Origin: Lachnospiraceae bacterium
GTDB taxonomy: Bacteria; Bacillota; Clostridia; Lachnospirales; Lachnospiraceae
Reading direction: 5' to 3'
NCBI GenBank assembly: GCA_030524705.1
Contig: JAUNGD010000038.1
Location: forward strand, 1 to 34,237
Length of the DNA stretch: 34,237 nt
Shown: positions 21,547 to 29,170 of the stretch, piece by piece
Layout: the number at the start of each line of letters is the position of its first letter
Numbering within the stretch: the stretch's first letter is position 1
The notes under the pieces: model-generated
Told to the model about the DNA's origin: nothing
Database searches by the model: none
The model's input: only the letters and a program-made list of their open reading frames with translations
Translations under genes and position numbers: made by a program

Positions 21547-24150
21547 TCAGCCGACTACCTCCGGCGTAACTCTCACGTCCGCCGTCAGCGCCCCGTCCTC
21601 TACATGGAATACGATGGTATCCTCCATGCCGACCTTACCGGAGAGGATCAACCGGGCCGCCAGGGTCTCCACATTCTTCTGAAGGAAACGCTTCAGCGGC
21701 CTTGCACCGTATACCGGGTCGTATCCGCCTTCGATGATGTAATCCTTGGCTTCCCCGTCCAGCTCCAGACGAATCTCCTGGGCTGCCAAACGTTTATTCA
21801 GGTCTGCCACCATCAGGTCAATAATATTGCCGATGTTCTCCTTTGTCAATGGCTTGAACATGATAATCTCGTCAAGACGGTTCAAGAACTCCGGCCGGAA
21901 GCTGCCCCGAAGCTGCTCCATCACCATATCCTGGGCTTCCTTTCGGATGCTGCCGTCCGGCTCAATACCGTCCAGCAGGAACTGGGAACCGATATTGGAG
22001 GTCATAATCAGAATCGTATTTTTAAAATCTACGGTCCTGCCCTGGGAATCCGTGATACGGCCGTCGTCAAGCACCTGGAGCAGTACGTTAAATACATCTG
22101 GGTGCGCCTTTTCCACCTCATCAAAGAGAACCACGGAATACGGCTTTCTCCGCACTGCCTCGGTAAGCTGTCCGCCCTCCTCATAGCCTACGTATCCCGG
22201 AGGCGCTCCAATGAGCCGGGATACGGAGTGCTTCTCCATATACTCACTCATATCAATGCGGACGATATTCTGCTCATCATCAAACAGGCTCTCCGCCAGC
22301 GCCTTCGCCAGCTCTGTTTTTCCGACGCCTGTCGGCCCCAGGAACAAGAAGGAACCGATGGGCTTCGTCGGATCCTTGATGCCTGCCTTGGAACGAAGGA
22401 TCGCCTCTGTCACCTTGGAAACGCCGTCGTCCTGGCCGATGACTCTCTTGTGCAGCTCCTCATCCAGCGCAAGGATCTTCGCCCGCTCTCCCTGAGTCAG
22501 CTTCGCCACCGGAATACCGGTCCAGCGGGAGATGATTCTGGAAATTTCCTCCTCCGTCACACTCTCATGCACCAGAGACATTTCCCGGCGGTTGACCTTT
22601 TCCTCCTCAATGGCAAGCTGCTGCTGAAGCTTCGGCAGCTCTCCGTACTGCAGCTCCGCCGCCTTATTCAGATCATAGTTGCGTTTTGCCAGCTCAATTT
22701 CTTTATTTAATGCCTCAATCTGCTCTCTTAAAGCAGAAAGATTTTCTACGGCTTTCTTTTCATTGTCCCACTGTGCCTTCTGGGAATTAAATTCGTCCCT
22801 CAGCTCCGCCAGCTCCCGCTGCAGCACCTCCAGACGGTCATGGCTCGGCTTATCGGTCTCCTTTTTCAGGGCCGCCTCCTCAATCTCCATCTGCATGATC
22901 CTTCTCTGCAGCTCATCCAGCTCTGTCGGAAGAGAATCCAGCTCCGTCTTGATCAGAGCGCAGGCCTCGTCCACCAGGTCGATGGCCTTGTCCGGCAGGA
23001 ACCGGTCGGAAATATAGCGGTGCGACAGAGTAGCCGCCGCCACCAGCGCGCTGTCCGTAATCTTGACGCCGTGGAATACCTCATAGCGCTCCTTGAGACC
23101 ACGCAGAATCGAAATCGTATCCTCCACCGTAGGCTCATCCACCAGCACCGGCTGAAATCTTCGCTCCAGCGCCGGATCCTTCTCGATATATTTGCGGTAC
23201 TCATCCAGGGTCGTGGCGCCGATACAGTGCAGCTCACCTCTGGCCAGCATCGGCTTGAGCATGTTGCCGGCATCCATAGCGCCGTCAGTCTTTCCTGCTC
23301 CTACGATCAGGTGCAGCTCATCAATAAACAGGATAATCTCGCCTTCGCTTTTGCGCACCTCCTCCAAAACCGCCTTCAGACGCTCCTCAAATTCACCGCG
23401 ATACTTCGCTCCGGCCACCAGTGCGCCCATATCCAGGGCAAAAATCTTTTTGTTTTTCAGACCCTCCGGGACGTCGCCCCGGACGATACGCTGCGCCAGT
23501 CCTTCTACGGCCGCCGTCTTTCCGACGCCGGGCTCACCGATCAGCACCGGGTTATTTTTGGTCTTTCTGGACAGGATCCGAATGACATTCCGTATCTCGG
23601 CGTCCCGGCCGATCACCGGGTCAAGCTTCTGATTCCTTGCCCTTTCCACCAGATCCTGTCCGTATTTATTTAAAGTATCGTATGTGGCCTCTGGATTGTC
23701 CGAGGTCACCCGCTGATTGCCGCGCACCGTGGAGAGTGCCTGCAGAAACCGCTCCTTCGTAATCCCGAACTCATTCCAGAACTGCTTCATGGATGGGCTG
23801 GGATTGTTCAGCAGAGACAGAAACAGATGCTCGACCGATACGTATTCATCGCCCATCTGCTTTGCCACGTCCTCAGCGCTGACCAGTGATTTGTTCAGAT
23901 ACTGGCCGATATAAACATTGCCGCCCGCAACCTTCACCTTTGCATTTAATGCCTGCTCCAGACGGTTCTCGAAATATTCCTTTTGTATCTCCATCTTCTC
24001 GATCAGCTTGCCGATCAGGCTGTCCTCCTGATGCAACAGCGTGTAAAGCAGATGCTCCTGCTCCACTTCCTGATTTCCAAACTGATAGGCAATCTTTTCC
24101 AGATCATTGACTGCCTGAATGGACTTCTGCGTAAATTTACTGATATTCAT
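21547..24150 (-). CDS. clpB: ATP-dependent protein disaggregase ClpB
   Basis: An 867-residue Hsp100 chaperone that, with DnaK, pulls aggregated proteins apart through its hexameric pore. Order of parts: N-terminal Clp-N repeats (about residues 1-150), first AAA+ domain with Walker A GEPGVGKT, coiled-coil middle domain (about residues 400-520, Glu/Lys/Leu-rich), and second AAA+ domain with GPTGVGKT and the pore loop [11 protein letters not shown]-terminal D2-small domain follows. The middle domain marks it as ClpB rather than ClpA or ClpX. The ATG at 24150 follows AAGGAGG; the frame is open from a TTG at 24156. A CIRCE operator overlaps its promoter, so HrcA control is expected. Confidence 0.97.
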   Translation of the reverse strand: MNISKFTQKSIQAVNDLEKIAYQFGNQEVEQEHLLYTLLHQEDSLIGKLIEKMEIQKEYFENRLEQALNAKVKVAGGNVYIGQYLNKSLVSAEDVAKQMGDEYVSVEHLFLSLLNNPSPSMKQFWNEFGITKERFLQALSTVRGNQRVTSDNPEATYDTLNKYGQDLVERARNQKLDPVIGRDAEIRNVIRILSRKTKNNPVLIGEPGVGKTAAVEGLAQRIVRGDVPEGLKNKKIFALDMGALVAGAKYRGEFEERLKAVLEEVRKSEGEIILFIDELHLIVGAGKTDGAMDAGNMLKPMLARGELHCIGATTLDEYRKYIEKDPALERRFQPVLVDEPTVEDTISILRGLKERYEVFHGVKITDSALVAAATLSHRYISDRFLPDKAIDLVDEACALIKTELDSLPTELDELQRRIMQMEIEEAALKKETDKPSHDRLEVLQRELAELRDEFNSQKAQWDNEKKAVENLSALREQIEALNKEIELAKRNYDLNKAAELQYGELPKLQQQLAIEEEKVNRREMSLVHESVTEEEISRIISRWTGIPVAKLTQGERAKILALDEELHKRVIGQDDGVSKVTEAILRSKAGIKDPTKPIGSFLFLGPTGVGKTELAKALAESLFDDEQNIVRIDMSEYMEKHSVSRLIGAPPGYVGYEEGGQLTEAVRRKPYSVVLFDEVEKAHPDVFNVLLQVLDDGRITDSQGRTVDFKNTILIMTSNIGSQFLLDGIEPDGSIRKEAQDMVMEQLRGSFRPEFLNRLDEIIMFKPLTKENIGNIIDLMVADLNKRLAAQEIRLELDGEAKDYIIEGGYDPVYGARPLKRFLQKNVETLAARLILSGKVGMEDTIVFHVEDGALTADVRVTPEVVG

Positions 24151-24179
24151 AAGCAAACCTCCTTCACTTATTCACTCCC

Positions 24180-24208
24180 ACTATAGCCCCTATTGTCAGC
24201 ACTGTCAA
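24180..24208 (-). promoter_or_regulatory. clpB promoter
   Basis: TTGACA (24208-24203), a 17-bp spacer and TATAGT (24185-24180) on the minus strand. The -35 box lies inside the CIRCE element. Confidence 0.88.
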
Positions 24209-24222
24209 GCGTCGAGTGCTAA
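24196..24222. promoter_or_regulatory. CIRCE (HrcA operator) of clpB
   Basis: TCAGCACTG-N9-GAGTGCTAA, with a perfect right arm and two departures from consensus in the left arm (consensus TTAGCACTC-N9-GAGTGCTAA). HrcA binding here would cover the -35 box. The N9 spacing is exact. Confidence 0.92.
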
Positions 24223-24278
24223 GATGCTTTAAAAAATATTGTCTGATTTTGCAGAACCAGACTGTATTTGAAAGGATC

Positions 24279-24298
24279 TCCGGGCTGTGACACCCGGA
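24279..24298 (-). terminator. Weak hairpin after the second hsp20 gene
   Basis: TCCGGG (24279-24284) and CCCGGA (24293-24298) form a stem 40 bases past the hsp20 stop. The T-tract is poor, so read-through toward clpB is possible. Confidence 0.4.
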
Positions 24299-24340
24299 AA
24301 CCCTGATTGAGACCTTTCTTTTACAATGGAACCTTACCTG

Positions 24341-24778
24341 TCAGCCCTCAATGGCAATATATTTGCTCTGCTCTGCCTGCTGTGCATCCTTCTTCGGCAC
24401 GGCCAGCTTCAGAATGCCATCCTCAAACCTCGCGTGAATGTCCTCCTGAGTCACATTTTTCCCAACATAGAACTGGCGGCTCACGGAGCCTGAATAACGC
24501 TCCCGGCGAATGTATTTTCCATTGGAACCCTGTTCGCTGTTGTCCACATTCTTCACAGCGCTGATGGTCAGATAGCCTTCCTTGAGCTCCGCCTTTACGT
24601 CCTCCTTCTTAAAGCCCGGCAGCTCAATGTCCACCTCATAGCCCTGCTCTGTCTCCTTCACATCGGTTCTCATAACGTTCTGAGTATTTCCTCTGTGAGC
24701 TGTCCTTCCAAACTCCGGGAATGAAAAATCCATCCAGTTATCAAACATACTATCTCCAAAAATACTAGGCATCAACAT
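24341..24778 (-). CDS. Small heat-shock protein, Hsp20/alpha-crystallin family (second copy)
   Basis: A 145-residue Hsp20 chaperone that binds unfolding proteins without ATP. The N-terminus MLMPSIFGDSMFDNWMDFSFPEF is nearly the same as in the copy at 25428-25868, and the alpha-crystallin domain (about residues 35-135) has DIELPGFKKEDVKAELKEGYLTI and an ARFEDGILKLAVPK strand. The start at 24778 is set by the AGGAGG eight bases upstream. Its ribosome-binding site lies within the end of rplY, and the two reading frames overlap by 14 bases, giving translational coupling. Expected to be HrcA-regulated from the CIRCE promoter at 25974-26016. Divergence from its sister gene suggests an old duplication. 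Confidence 0.95.
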   Translation of the reverse strand: MLMPSIFGDSMFDNWMDFSFPEFGRTAHRGNTQNVMRTDVKETEQGYEVDIELPGFKKEDVKAELKEGYLTISAVKNVDNSEQGSNGKYIRRERYSGSVSRQFYVGKNVTQEDIHARFEDGILKLAVPKKDAQQAEQSKYIAIEG

Positions 24779-25352
24779 CTTCATTTCCTCCTTCTGCATT
24801 CGTCTCTGTTCTGTGTGCCTCGGAAACCGTGACAACCATGGTCTCCGGGTGAGTGATCAGCTCAATATCTTTATTTGCCGCAATGTCCAGATCCTGTACC
24901 AGGATCGTATCTCCTACCCGAAGGCTGCCCACATCAATCTCTACCTTCTCTACGAGAGCCGAGGGCAGTGCCTTATAGGAAATCTCATGCAGCATCTGCT
25001 GAAGCACTCCGCCAACAACCTTTTCATGGTTCAGCAGTACGATCTCAGCCACTGAATGAACCTTTTCCCCGGCTACCAGCGCCTGAAAATCAATGTTCTC
25101 CACCTGACCCTTCAGAGTACCAAAGGAAATATCCTTGATCAGGACATCCAGCCTCTGTCCGCCGATCTCCAGCAGAATCTGACTTCCCTTATTTCTTTTC
25201 TTGAGAAGCTTCTCCGCATCTGACCGTGCAATCTGTACCGGTATGGAGCCCTCAATCTCTCTGCCAAAAATATTTCCTGTGACAAAGCCTTCTCTTCTCA
25301 GTCGTTTTGCCTTTACTGCTAAATCCCTTTTCTCAGCCTTTAAAGTATCCAT
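24765..25352 (-). CDS. rplY: Ribosomal protein L25 / general stress protein Ctc
   Basis: A 195-residue L25/TL5/Ctc protein that binds 5S rRNA. The N-terminal L25 fold (about residues 1-95) shows AKRLRREGFVTGNIFGREIEGSIPVQI and KDISFGTLKGQVENIDFQAL. The C-terminal beta domain (LPSALVEKVEIDVGSLRVGDTILVQDLDIAANKDIELITHPETMVVTV) makes it the longer two-domain type, known as the stress protein Ctc in Bacillus. It has GGAGG ten bases upstream of the ATG. It sits between two hsp20 genes, and its last codons contain the ribosome-binding site of the second hsp20. It is therefore probably induced with the heat-shock genes, consistent with the Ctc stress role. Confidence 0.93.
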   Translation of the reverse strand: MDTLKAEKRDLAVKAKRLRREGFVTGNIFGREIEGSIPVQIARSDAEKLLKKRNKGSQILLEIGGQRLDVLIKDISFGTLKGQVENIDFQALVAGEKVHSVAEIVLLNHEKVVGGVLQQMLHEISYKALPSALVEKVEIDVGSLRVGDTILVQDLDIAANKDIELITHPETMVVTVSEAHRTETNAEGGNEDVDA

Positions 25353-25427
25353 TTTATCTTTTCCTCCAAAAGCCCTTTTTATGTCGGCTTTTTATTTATT
25401 ATTTTATTTTTATATGCTGCTCTTCGC

Positions 25428-25868
25428 TCATCCCTCAATGGCAATCGGCTCGTGCTTCGGAAGCTCCGGCGTCTCCTGTCTCTTCGGAACCTGAAGCCTT
25501 AGAATACCATCCTCAAATCTCGCATGCACTTCATCGTTCTTCACCTGAGGCCCAACGTAGAAGCTCCGGCTCATCGACCCTGCGTAACGCTCCCTGCGGA
25601 TGTACTTTCCTTCTTTATCCTTCTCATCTTTATCCAGGCCCTTCGCTGCATTGATGGTTAAATAACCGTTGTCCAGCATCACCTTGATCTCATCCTTCTT
25701 GAATCCGGGCAGATCCACGTCTACCTCATAGCCGTTCTCCGTCTCCTTCACATCGGTCTTCATCACGTGGTTTGCATGCTTTCCATACAAAGCCCGGTCA
25801 ATGTCTGGAAATGAAAAATCCATCCAGTCGTCAAACAGGTTCTCTCCAAAAATACTAGGCATCAACAT
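25428..25868 (-). CDS. Small heat-shock protein, Hsp20/alpha-crystallin family (first copy)
   Basis: A 146-residue Hsp20 holdase chaperone. The N-terminus MLMPSIFGENLFDDWMDFSFPDI precedes an alpha-crystallin domain with DVDLPGFKKDEIKVMLDNGYLTI and ARFEDGILRLQVPK. The ending PIAIEG resembles the second copy (YIAIEG). The start at 25868 has AGGAGG eight bases upstream, the same spacing as in the sister gene. It is the first gene of the operon hsp20, rplY, hsp20, transcribed from a promoter whose -35 box lies in a CIRCE element. Residues outside the conserved domain differ between the two copies, especially residues 24-35 and 75-90. Confidence 0.96.
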   Translation of the reverse strand: MLMPSIFGENLFDDWMDFSFPDIDRALYGKHANHVMKTDVKETENGYEVDVDLPGFKKDEIKVMLDNGYLTINAAKGLDKDEKDKEGKYIRRERYAGSMSRSFYVGPQVKNDEVHARFEDGILRLQVPKRQETPELPKHEPIAIEG

Positions 25869-25973
25869 AAATCATTCCTCCTTCTCAATCATGACATGTC
25901 TGCCAATCACTATATGTCTGGGCATCGTCTGAATTTCTTCATCCTTATTCCTTGTTACCTTTGTTCTATTTGT

Positions 25974-26002
25974 GTTATAACACCATTTGTCAGCACTGTC
26001 AA
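25974..26002 (-). promoter_or_regulatory. Promoter of the hsp20-rplY-hsp20 operon
   Basis: TTGACA (26002-25997), a 17-bp spacer and TATAAC (25979-25974) on the minus strand. The layout is the same as at clpB. Confidence 0.88.
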
Positions 26003-26016
26003 GCCTCGAGTGCTAA
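25990..26016. promoter_or_regulatory. CIRCE (HrcA operator) of the hsp20 operon
   Basis: TCAGCACTG-N9-GAGTGCTAA with the same two left-arm departures as at clpB; the two elements differ at only one spacer base. It spans the -35 box. Confidence 0.92.
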
Positions 26017-26054
26017 TTGATTTGTGAAAAAAGTATGAACTCAATTATTTACAT

Positions 26055-26095
26055 AAAAAATACCGTAATCCCTTTTTCTCTGAGATTACGGTATT
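26055..26095. terminator. Terminator of the nitroreductase gene
   Basis: AATACCGTAATC (26059-26070) pairs with GATTACGGTATT (26084-26095); reading the minus strand it is followed by TTTTTT. Confidence 0.88.
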
Positions 26096-26116
26096 CTTCT
26101 GCGATACATGTTTATT

Positions 26117-26692
26117 TTAGTCTCTTACGACCTTAACCCGCTTTGTAATGTCCTCTTTCTCCTTTGGAGCCGGCTCTGACACAATCCCTCCGAAGGGCAT
26201 CTGTGCCACCAGCACGTAGTTCTCCGGTACGCCGCACAGTTCTCGGACAAGCCCATCTATTACAGGATTGTAATGCTGCAGGGAAGCTCCTACTCCCAGC
26301 TCACGAAGCCCTGCCCAGACGCTTATTTGCAGCATTGCACTGGCCTGATTCGCCCATACTGTAAAATTATCCGCATACGCAGGAAATCTCTCCTGCAGTC
26401 CCTTCACCACAGACGCATCATAAAAATACAGAAGCGTCCCGGCACCGGCTCTAAAGCCGTCAATCTTTTCCTTCGGAACCTTCCCTCCGAAAAGATCATA
26501 AATTTTTCCCCAAAGCTGATCCTGTTTTTCTCCCATCACGATCACGACTCTGGAGCTCTTCATATTAAAGGCATCCGGCACAAGCTCCGTAGCATCCTCC
26601 ACCAGACGGATTACCTCTTCCTCCGCTACCGGGAGTTCCTTTTTAATATTGTAATAACTTCTCCTGCTTTTCAAAGCTTCTCTCATGCTCAT
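26117..26692 (-). CDS. Nitroreductase-family flavoprotein
   Basis: A 191-residue protein with the FMN-dependent nitroreductase fold. The N-terminal MREALKSRRSYYNIKKELPV is the usual SRRS motif that contacts the flavin phosphate. The middle has VWANQASAMLQISVWAGLRELGVGASLQHY, a cofactor-site segment, and the C-terminal MPFGGIVSEPAPKEKED is also characteristic. Members reduce nitro groups, quinones or other acceptors with NAD(P)H; the physiological substrate is not predictable. The ATG has GGAGG seven bases upstream, and a promoter lies at 26733-26761. It stands alone between a strong terminator and a neighbouring dehydrogenase. Confidence 0.9.
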   Translation of the reverse strand: MSMREALKSRRSYYNIKKELPVAEEEVIRLVEDATELVPDAFNMKSSRVVIVMGEKQDQLWGKIYDLFGGKVPKEKIDGFRAGAGTLLYFYDASVVKGLQERFPAYADNFTVWANQASAMLQISVWAGLRELGVGASLQHYNPVIDGLVRELCGVPENYVLVAQMPFGGIVSEPAPKEKEDITKRVKVVRD

Positions 26693-26732
26693 AGCAATTC
26701 CTCCGTTTCCTGTTTTTCTTACTTTTCCTCTG

Positions 26733-26761
26733 ATTTTACACCCTGTCTGTTCATACTACAA
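26733..26761 (-). promoter_or_regulatory. Candidate promoter of the nitroreductase gene
   Basis: TTGTAG (26761-26756), a 17-bp spacer and TAAAAT (26738-26733) on the minus strand. Confidence 0.55.
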
Positions 26762-26766
26762 GGGAC

Positions 26767-26791
26767 GAAAGTGTGCTTTGCACATTCCCGC
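26767..26791. repeat. Copy of a GTGTGCTTYGCACA dispersed palindrome
   Basis: GAAAGTGTGCTTTGCACATTCCCGC resembles 1664-1690 in the mntP leader (AAAAGTGTGCTTCGCACACCCTCGC). Both lie in non-coding DNA, suggesting a dispersed REP-like family. Confidence 0.6.
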
Positions 26792-26835
26792 ATTAAAAAA
26801 CCTGGGCAGCATGACTTTTGTTCCGCTTACATTAC

Positions 26836-26870
26836 AAAAAGCAGCGACCTCTTAAAGACCACTGCCTTTT
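26836..26870 (-). terminator. Terminator of the SDR dehydrogenase gene
   Basis: On the minus strand GCAGTGGTC pairs with GGTCGCTGC (with three G-U pairs) and is followed by TTTTT. Confidence 0.75.
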
Positions 26871-26890
26871 GTATAAAACATTCTTCCGCT

Positions 26891-27667
26891 TTAGAAGCAG
26901 GTGAAAGCTCCGTCAATCACGAAATCTGAACCGGTTGTAAAGGTGCTTGTATCTCCTGCAAGGTATACGCAGATGGACTCCAGCTCTTCCGGCTTGCCCA
27001 TTCTTCCAAGAGGAGCCATCTCGTTCCACTTCTCGATCAGCGGGATTAATGTCGGAGAATTCAGCGTCAGCTCTGTACCGATGTATCCCGGGCTGATGCT
27101 GTTTACACGCACGCCGCGCTTTGCCCACTCAATAGCCAGAGATTTCGTAAGCTGGATCACACCTGCTTTAGAAGCATTGTATGCACACTGAGGCTGCGGT
27201 ACGTTTACGATGTGCGCGGACATGGATGCTGTGTTGATGATGGATCCGCCGCCGTTCTCCAGCATGTATTTTCCTGCTGCAATATCTGTAAGGAAAATAC
27301 CGTTCAGGTTGATGTTGATAACCTTTAACCACTGCTCGTAGGTCATCTCCTCTGCCGGTGCATTGATACAGATGCCTGCATTGTTGTGACAGAAATCAAG
27401 GCCGCCCAGTTCCTCCACAACCTGCTTCACCATTGCATCTACCTGCTCTTTGTCTGTGCAGTCTGTCTTGACTGCAATGACCTTTCTTCCAGTCTTTTCA
27501 GCCAGCTCAGCGGCAGTCTTCTTTGCCTCTTCATAATCAAGGTCAACAATAGCTACATCAGCGCCTGCTTCTGCAAATGCGGTTGCGGTACATTTACCGA
27601 TCCCTCTTGCTGCTCCTGTTACGAAGCCCTTCTTGCCATCCAGTCTCATTTTTTCAATAATTCCCAT
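26891..27667 (-). CDS. Short-chain dehydrogenase/reductase (sugar-alcohol/ketose type)
   Basis: A 258-residue Rossmann-fold SDR. The NAD(P)-binding TGAARGIG motif is near residue 18, followed by NNAG, the active-site Ser in NTASMSA and the catalytic YNASK (YxxxK). The closing NSISPGYIGTEL and APLGRMGKPEEL sequences resemble mannitol/sorbitol/sorbose-type and L-xylulose reductases. This suggests a polyol or ketose substrate, but SDR specificity cannot be fixed from motifs. Asp at the end of the second strand (IVDLD) favours NAD+ over NADP+. The ATG has AAGGAAGG five bases upstream. It is divergent from a ROK regulator, which probably controls it through the 295-bp A/T-rich intergenic region. 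It ends at its own terminator. Confidence 0.9.
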   Translation of the reverse strand: MGIIEKMRLDGKKGFVTGAARGIGKCTATAFAEAGADVAIVDLDYEEAKKTAAELAEKTGRKVIAVKTDCTDKEQVDAMVKQVVEELGGLDFCHNNAGICINAPAEEMTYEQWLKVININLNGIFLTDIAAGKYMLENGGGSIINTASMSAHIVNVPQPQCAYNASKAGVIQLTKSLAIEWAKRGVRVNSISPGYIGTELTLNSPTLIPLIEKWNEMAPLGRMGKPEELESICVYLAGDTSTFTTGSDFVIDGAFTCF

Positions 27668-27962
27668 GATAACCTTCCTTTCTTATTAATTTTCTTTTGT
27701 TAATCATTTTTTACTTTTTATTTTATAAAATTGTTTTATTTAATATGTTTATATAATAGCGCACTCTTTCAGATTATGCAACATGACATTATACATAAAT
27801 TTTCGGTTTGAATTTTGTGTAAACCTTACAAACAATATTTTCTTTCTTTTTTCACGTCAAAATTGTATAATAATTTTATTAAATGTTTTTATGATATGAT
27901 ATCGAAGAACAAAAACATTTTTACCCAGTATCATAATACTAGTCCCTTCAGGAGGCTTTCTT
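27668..27962. other. A/T-rich regulatory region between the SDR and ROK genes
   Basis: No gene. It contains A/T-rich repeats such as TATAAAATTGTTTTATTTAATA (split at about 27722) and AAAATTGTATAATAATTTTATTAAATG (about 27859), which resemble ROK/NagC-type operators in composition. A candidate minus-strand promoter is TTGCAT-17-TATTAT (about 27757-27785). Exact operators cannot be fixed. Confidence 0.5.
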
Positions 27963-29096
27963 ATGGAAACATTTTCACTTACGGATATTAAGAAAAAAAA
28001 TCTTTCTGACGTTTATCATTATATTTATTCTAATCCTGAATGTTCCAAGCAGGCCATCGCCAATGCTCTGGTCATCAGCCTGCCCACGGTTTCCCAGCAT
28101 CTCACCACTTTGCTAAATGAGCATTTGATCGAAAAATGCGGCCAGCTCACCTCCACGGTGGGACGCCGCGCCATGGCGTATCAGGTGATTGCCACTGCCA
28201 GGATTGCAGTAGGGATTGAGGTACTGTCCCGCTGTGTTTATATTGTTGCGTTAAATTTGTATGGAAAAAAAGAAGTAAAAGAGAAATTCAGACTTCATTT
28301 TCAGCCCACTCCCAATTACTTTGAAGAGCTGAAAAATGCAGTGAAAAGCTTTCTTCAGAAATATAATTATAAGGAAGAGCAGATTCTTGGAATTGGTCTT
28401 GGAATGCAGGGTCTTGCCGCCCCCGACGGTACTCATATGACTTATGGAAAGATTCTGAACTGTACCGGGCTTTCGATCCAGATGTTTGCCGACTATTTTT
28501 CTGTCCCCTGCAGATTCATTCACGACGCAGAATGCGCATCCAACAGCGAGCTTTGGGAAAACCCTTCCATCAAAGATGCCATTTATCTTTCTCTGGGATA
28601 TCATCTTGGGGGCGCTGTTATCATTAATGGAGAATTGCAGAACGGTCTTACCGGAAAATCCGGCACCTTTGAGCATATGACGCTGGTTCCCGGCGGCGCA
28701 GACTGCTACTGCGGAAAAAATGGCTGTGCAGAGTGTTACTGCTCCGGAAATTCCCTGCTGGAATCCGATATGGAGCTGGACGATTTTTTCAGAGAGAAGG
28801 AGCAGGGAAATCCTGACTGCCAAAAGAAATGGAAAGACTACCTGCAGCATCTTGCCATACTGATCAACAACCTGCATATGGTTCTCGAAAACACGATCAT
28901 CCTCGGCGGTCATATTACGCCATACTTTACCGATGAGGACATTGCTTTTGTAAAGCAGAAAGTACAGGAACGCTCCACCTTTTCCGATGATACTTCTTAT
29001 ATCATCCAGGGAAAATGCCGCAGCGATGCCGTTTCCATAGGTGCGGCTCTGCCGTTTATCCGGGATTTTCTGGACAGTATTGCTTTGCAGAGATAA
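27963..29096 (+). CDS. ROK-family transcriptional regulator (NagC/XylR type)
   Basis: A 377-residue ROK repressor. The N-terminal winged helix (about residues 8-75) includes CSKQAIANALVISLPTVSQHLTTLLNEHLIEKCG. The remaining ROK sugar-binding domain contains the IGIEVLSRCVYIV strand, an HDAECASNSEL segment and the zinc motif CYCGKNGCAECYC (C-x-C-x4-C-x2-C). These normally sense a sugar or sugar phosphate. The typical sugar-kinase phosphate-binding loop DxGxT is not obvious (the expected position reads GIEVLS), which suggests it is a regulator rather than a kinase. The ATG follows AGGAGG. It is divergent from the SDR gene, its most likely target. Confidence 0.93.
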   Translation: METFSLTDIKKKNLSDVYHYIYSNPECSKQAIANALVISLPTVSQHLTTLLNEHLIEKCGQLTSTVGRRAMAYQVIATARIAVGIEVLSRCVYIVALNLYGKKEVKEKFRLHFQPTPNYFEELKNAVKSFLQKYNYKEEQILGIGLGMQGLAAPDGTHMTYGKILNCTGLSIQMFADYFSVPCRFIHDAECASNSELWENPSIKDAIYLSLGYHLGGAVIINGELQNGLTGKSGTFEHMTLVPGGADCYCGKNGCAECYCSGNSLLESDMELDDFFREKEQGNPDCQKKWKDYLQHLAILINNLHMVLENTIILGGHITPYFTDEDIAFVKQKVQERSTFSDDTSYIIQGKCRSDAVSIGAALPFIRDFLDSIALQR

Positions 29097-29131
29097 GCTT
29101 ATAAATATCATTCTGTAAAAATAATTTATTG

Positions 29132-29160
29132 AAAAAGCTCCGGAATCCCCGGAGCCTTTT
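29132..29160. terminator. Terminator between ROK gene and second nuclease gene
   Basis: GCTCCGG (29137-29143) and CCGGAGC (29149-29155) form a stem flanked by A's and T's, usable by both converging transcripts. Confidence 0.85.
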
Positions 29161-29170
29161 CAGCCAAAAA

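Noticed and set aside
21448-22710. 420-codon open frame on the plus strand opposite clpB
   Set aside because: It mirrors the clpB reading frame in codon usage, has no protein-family features and no ribosome-binding site; clpB on the other strand is unmistakable.
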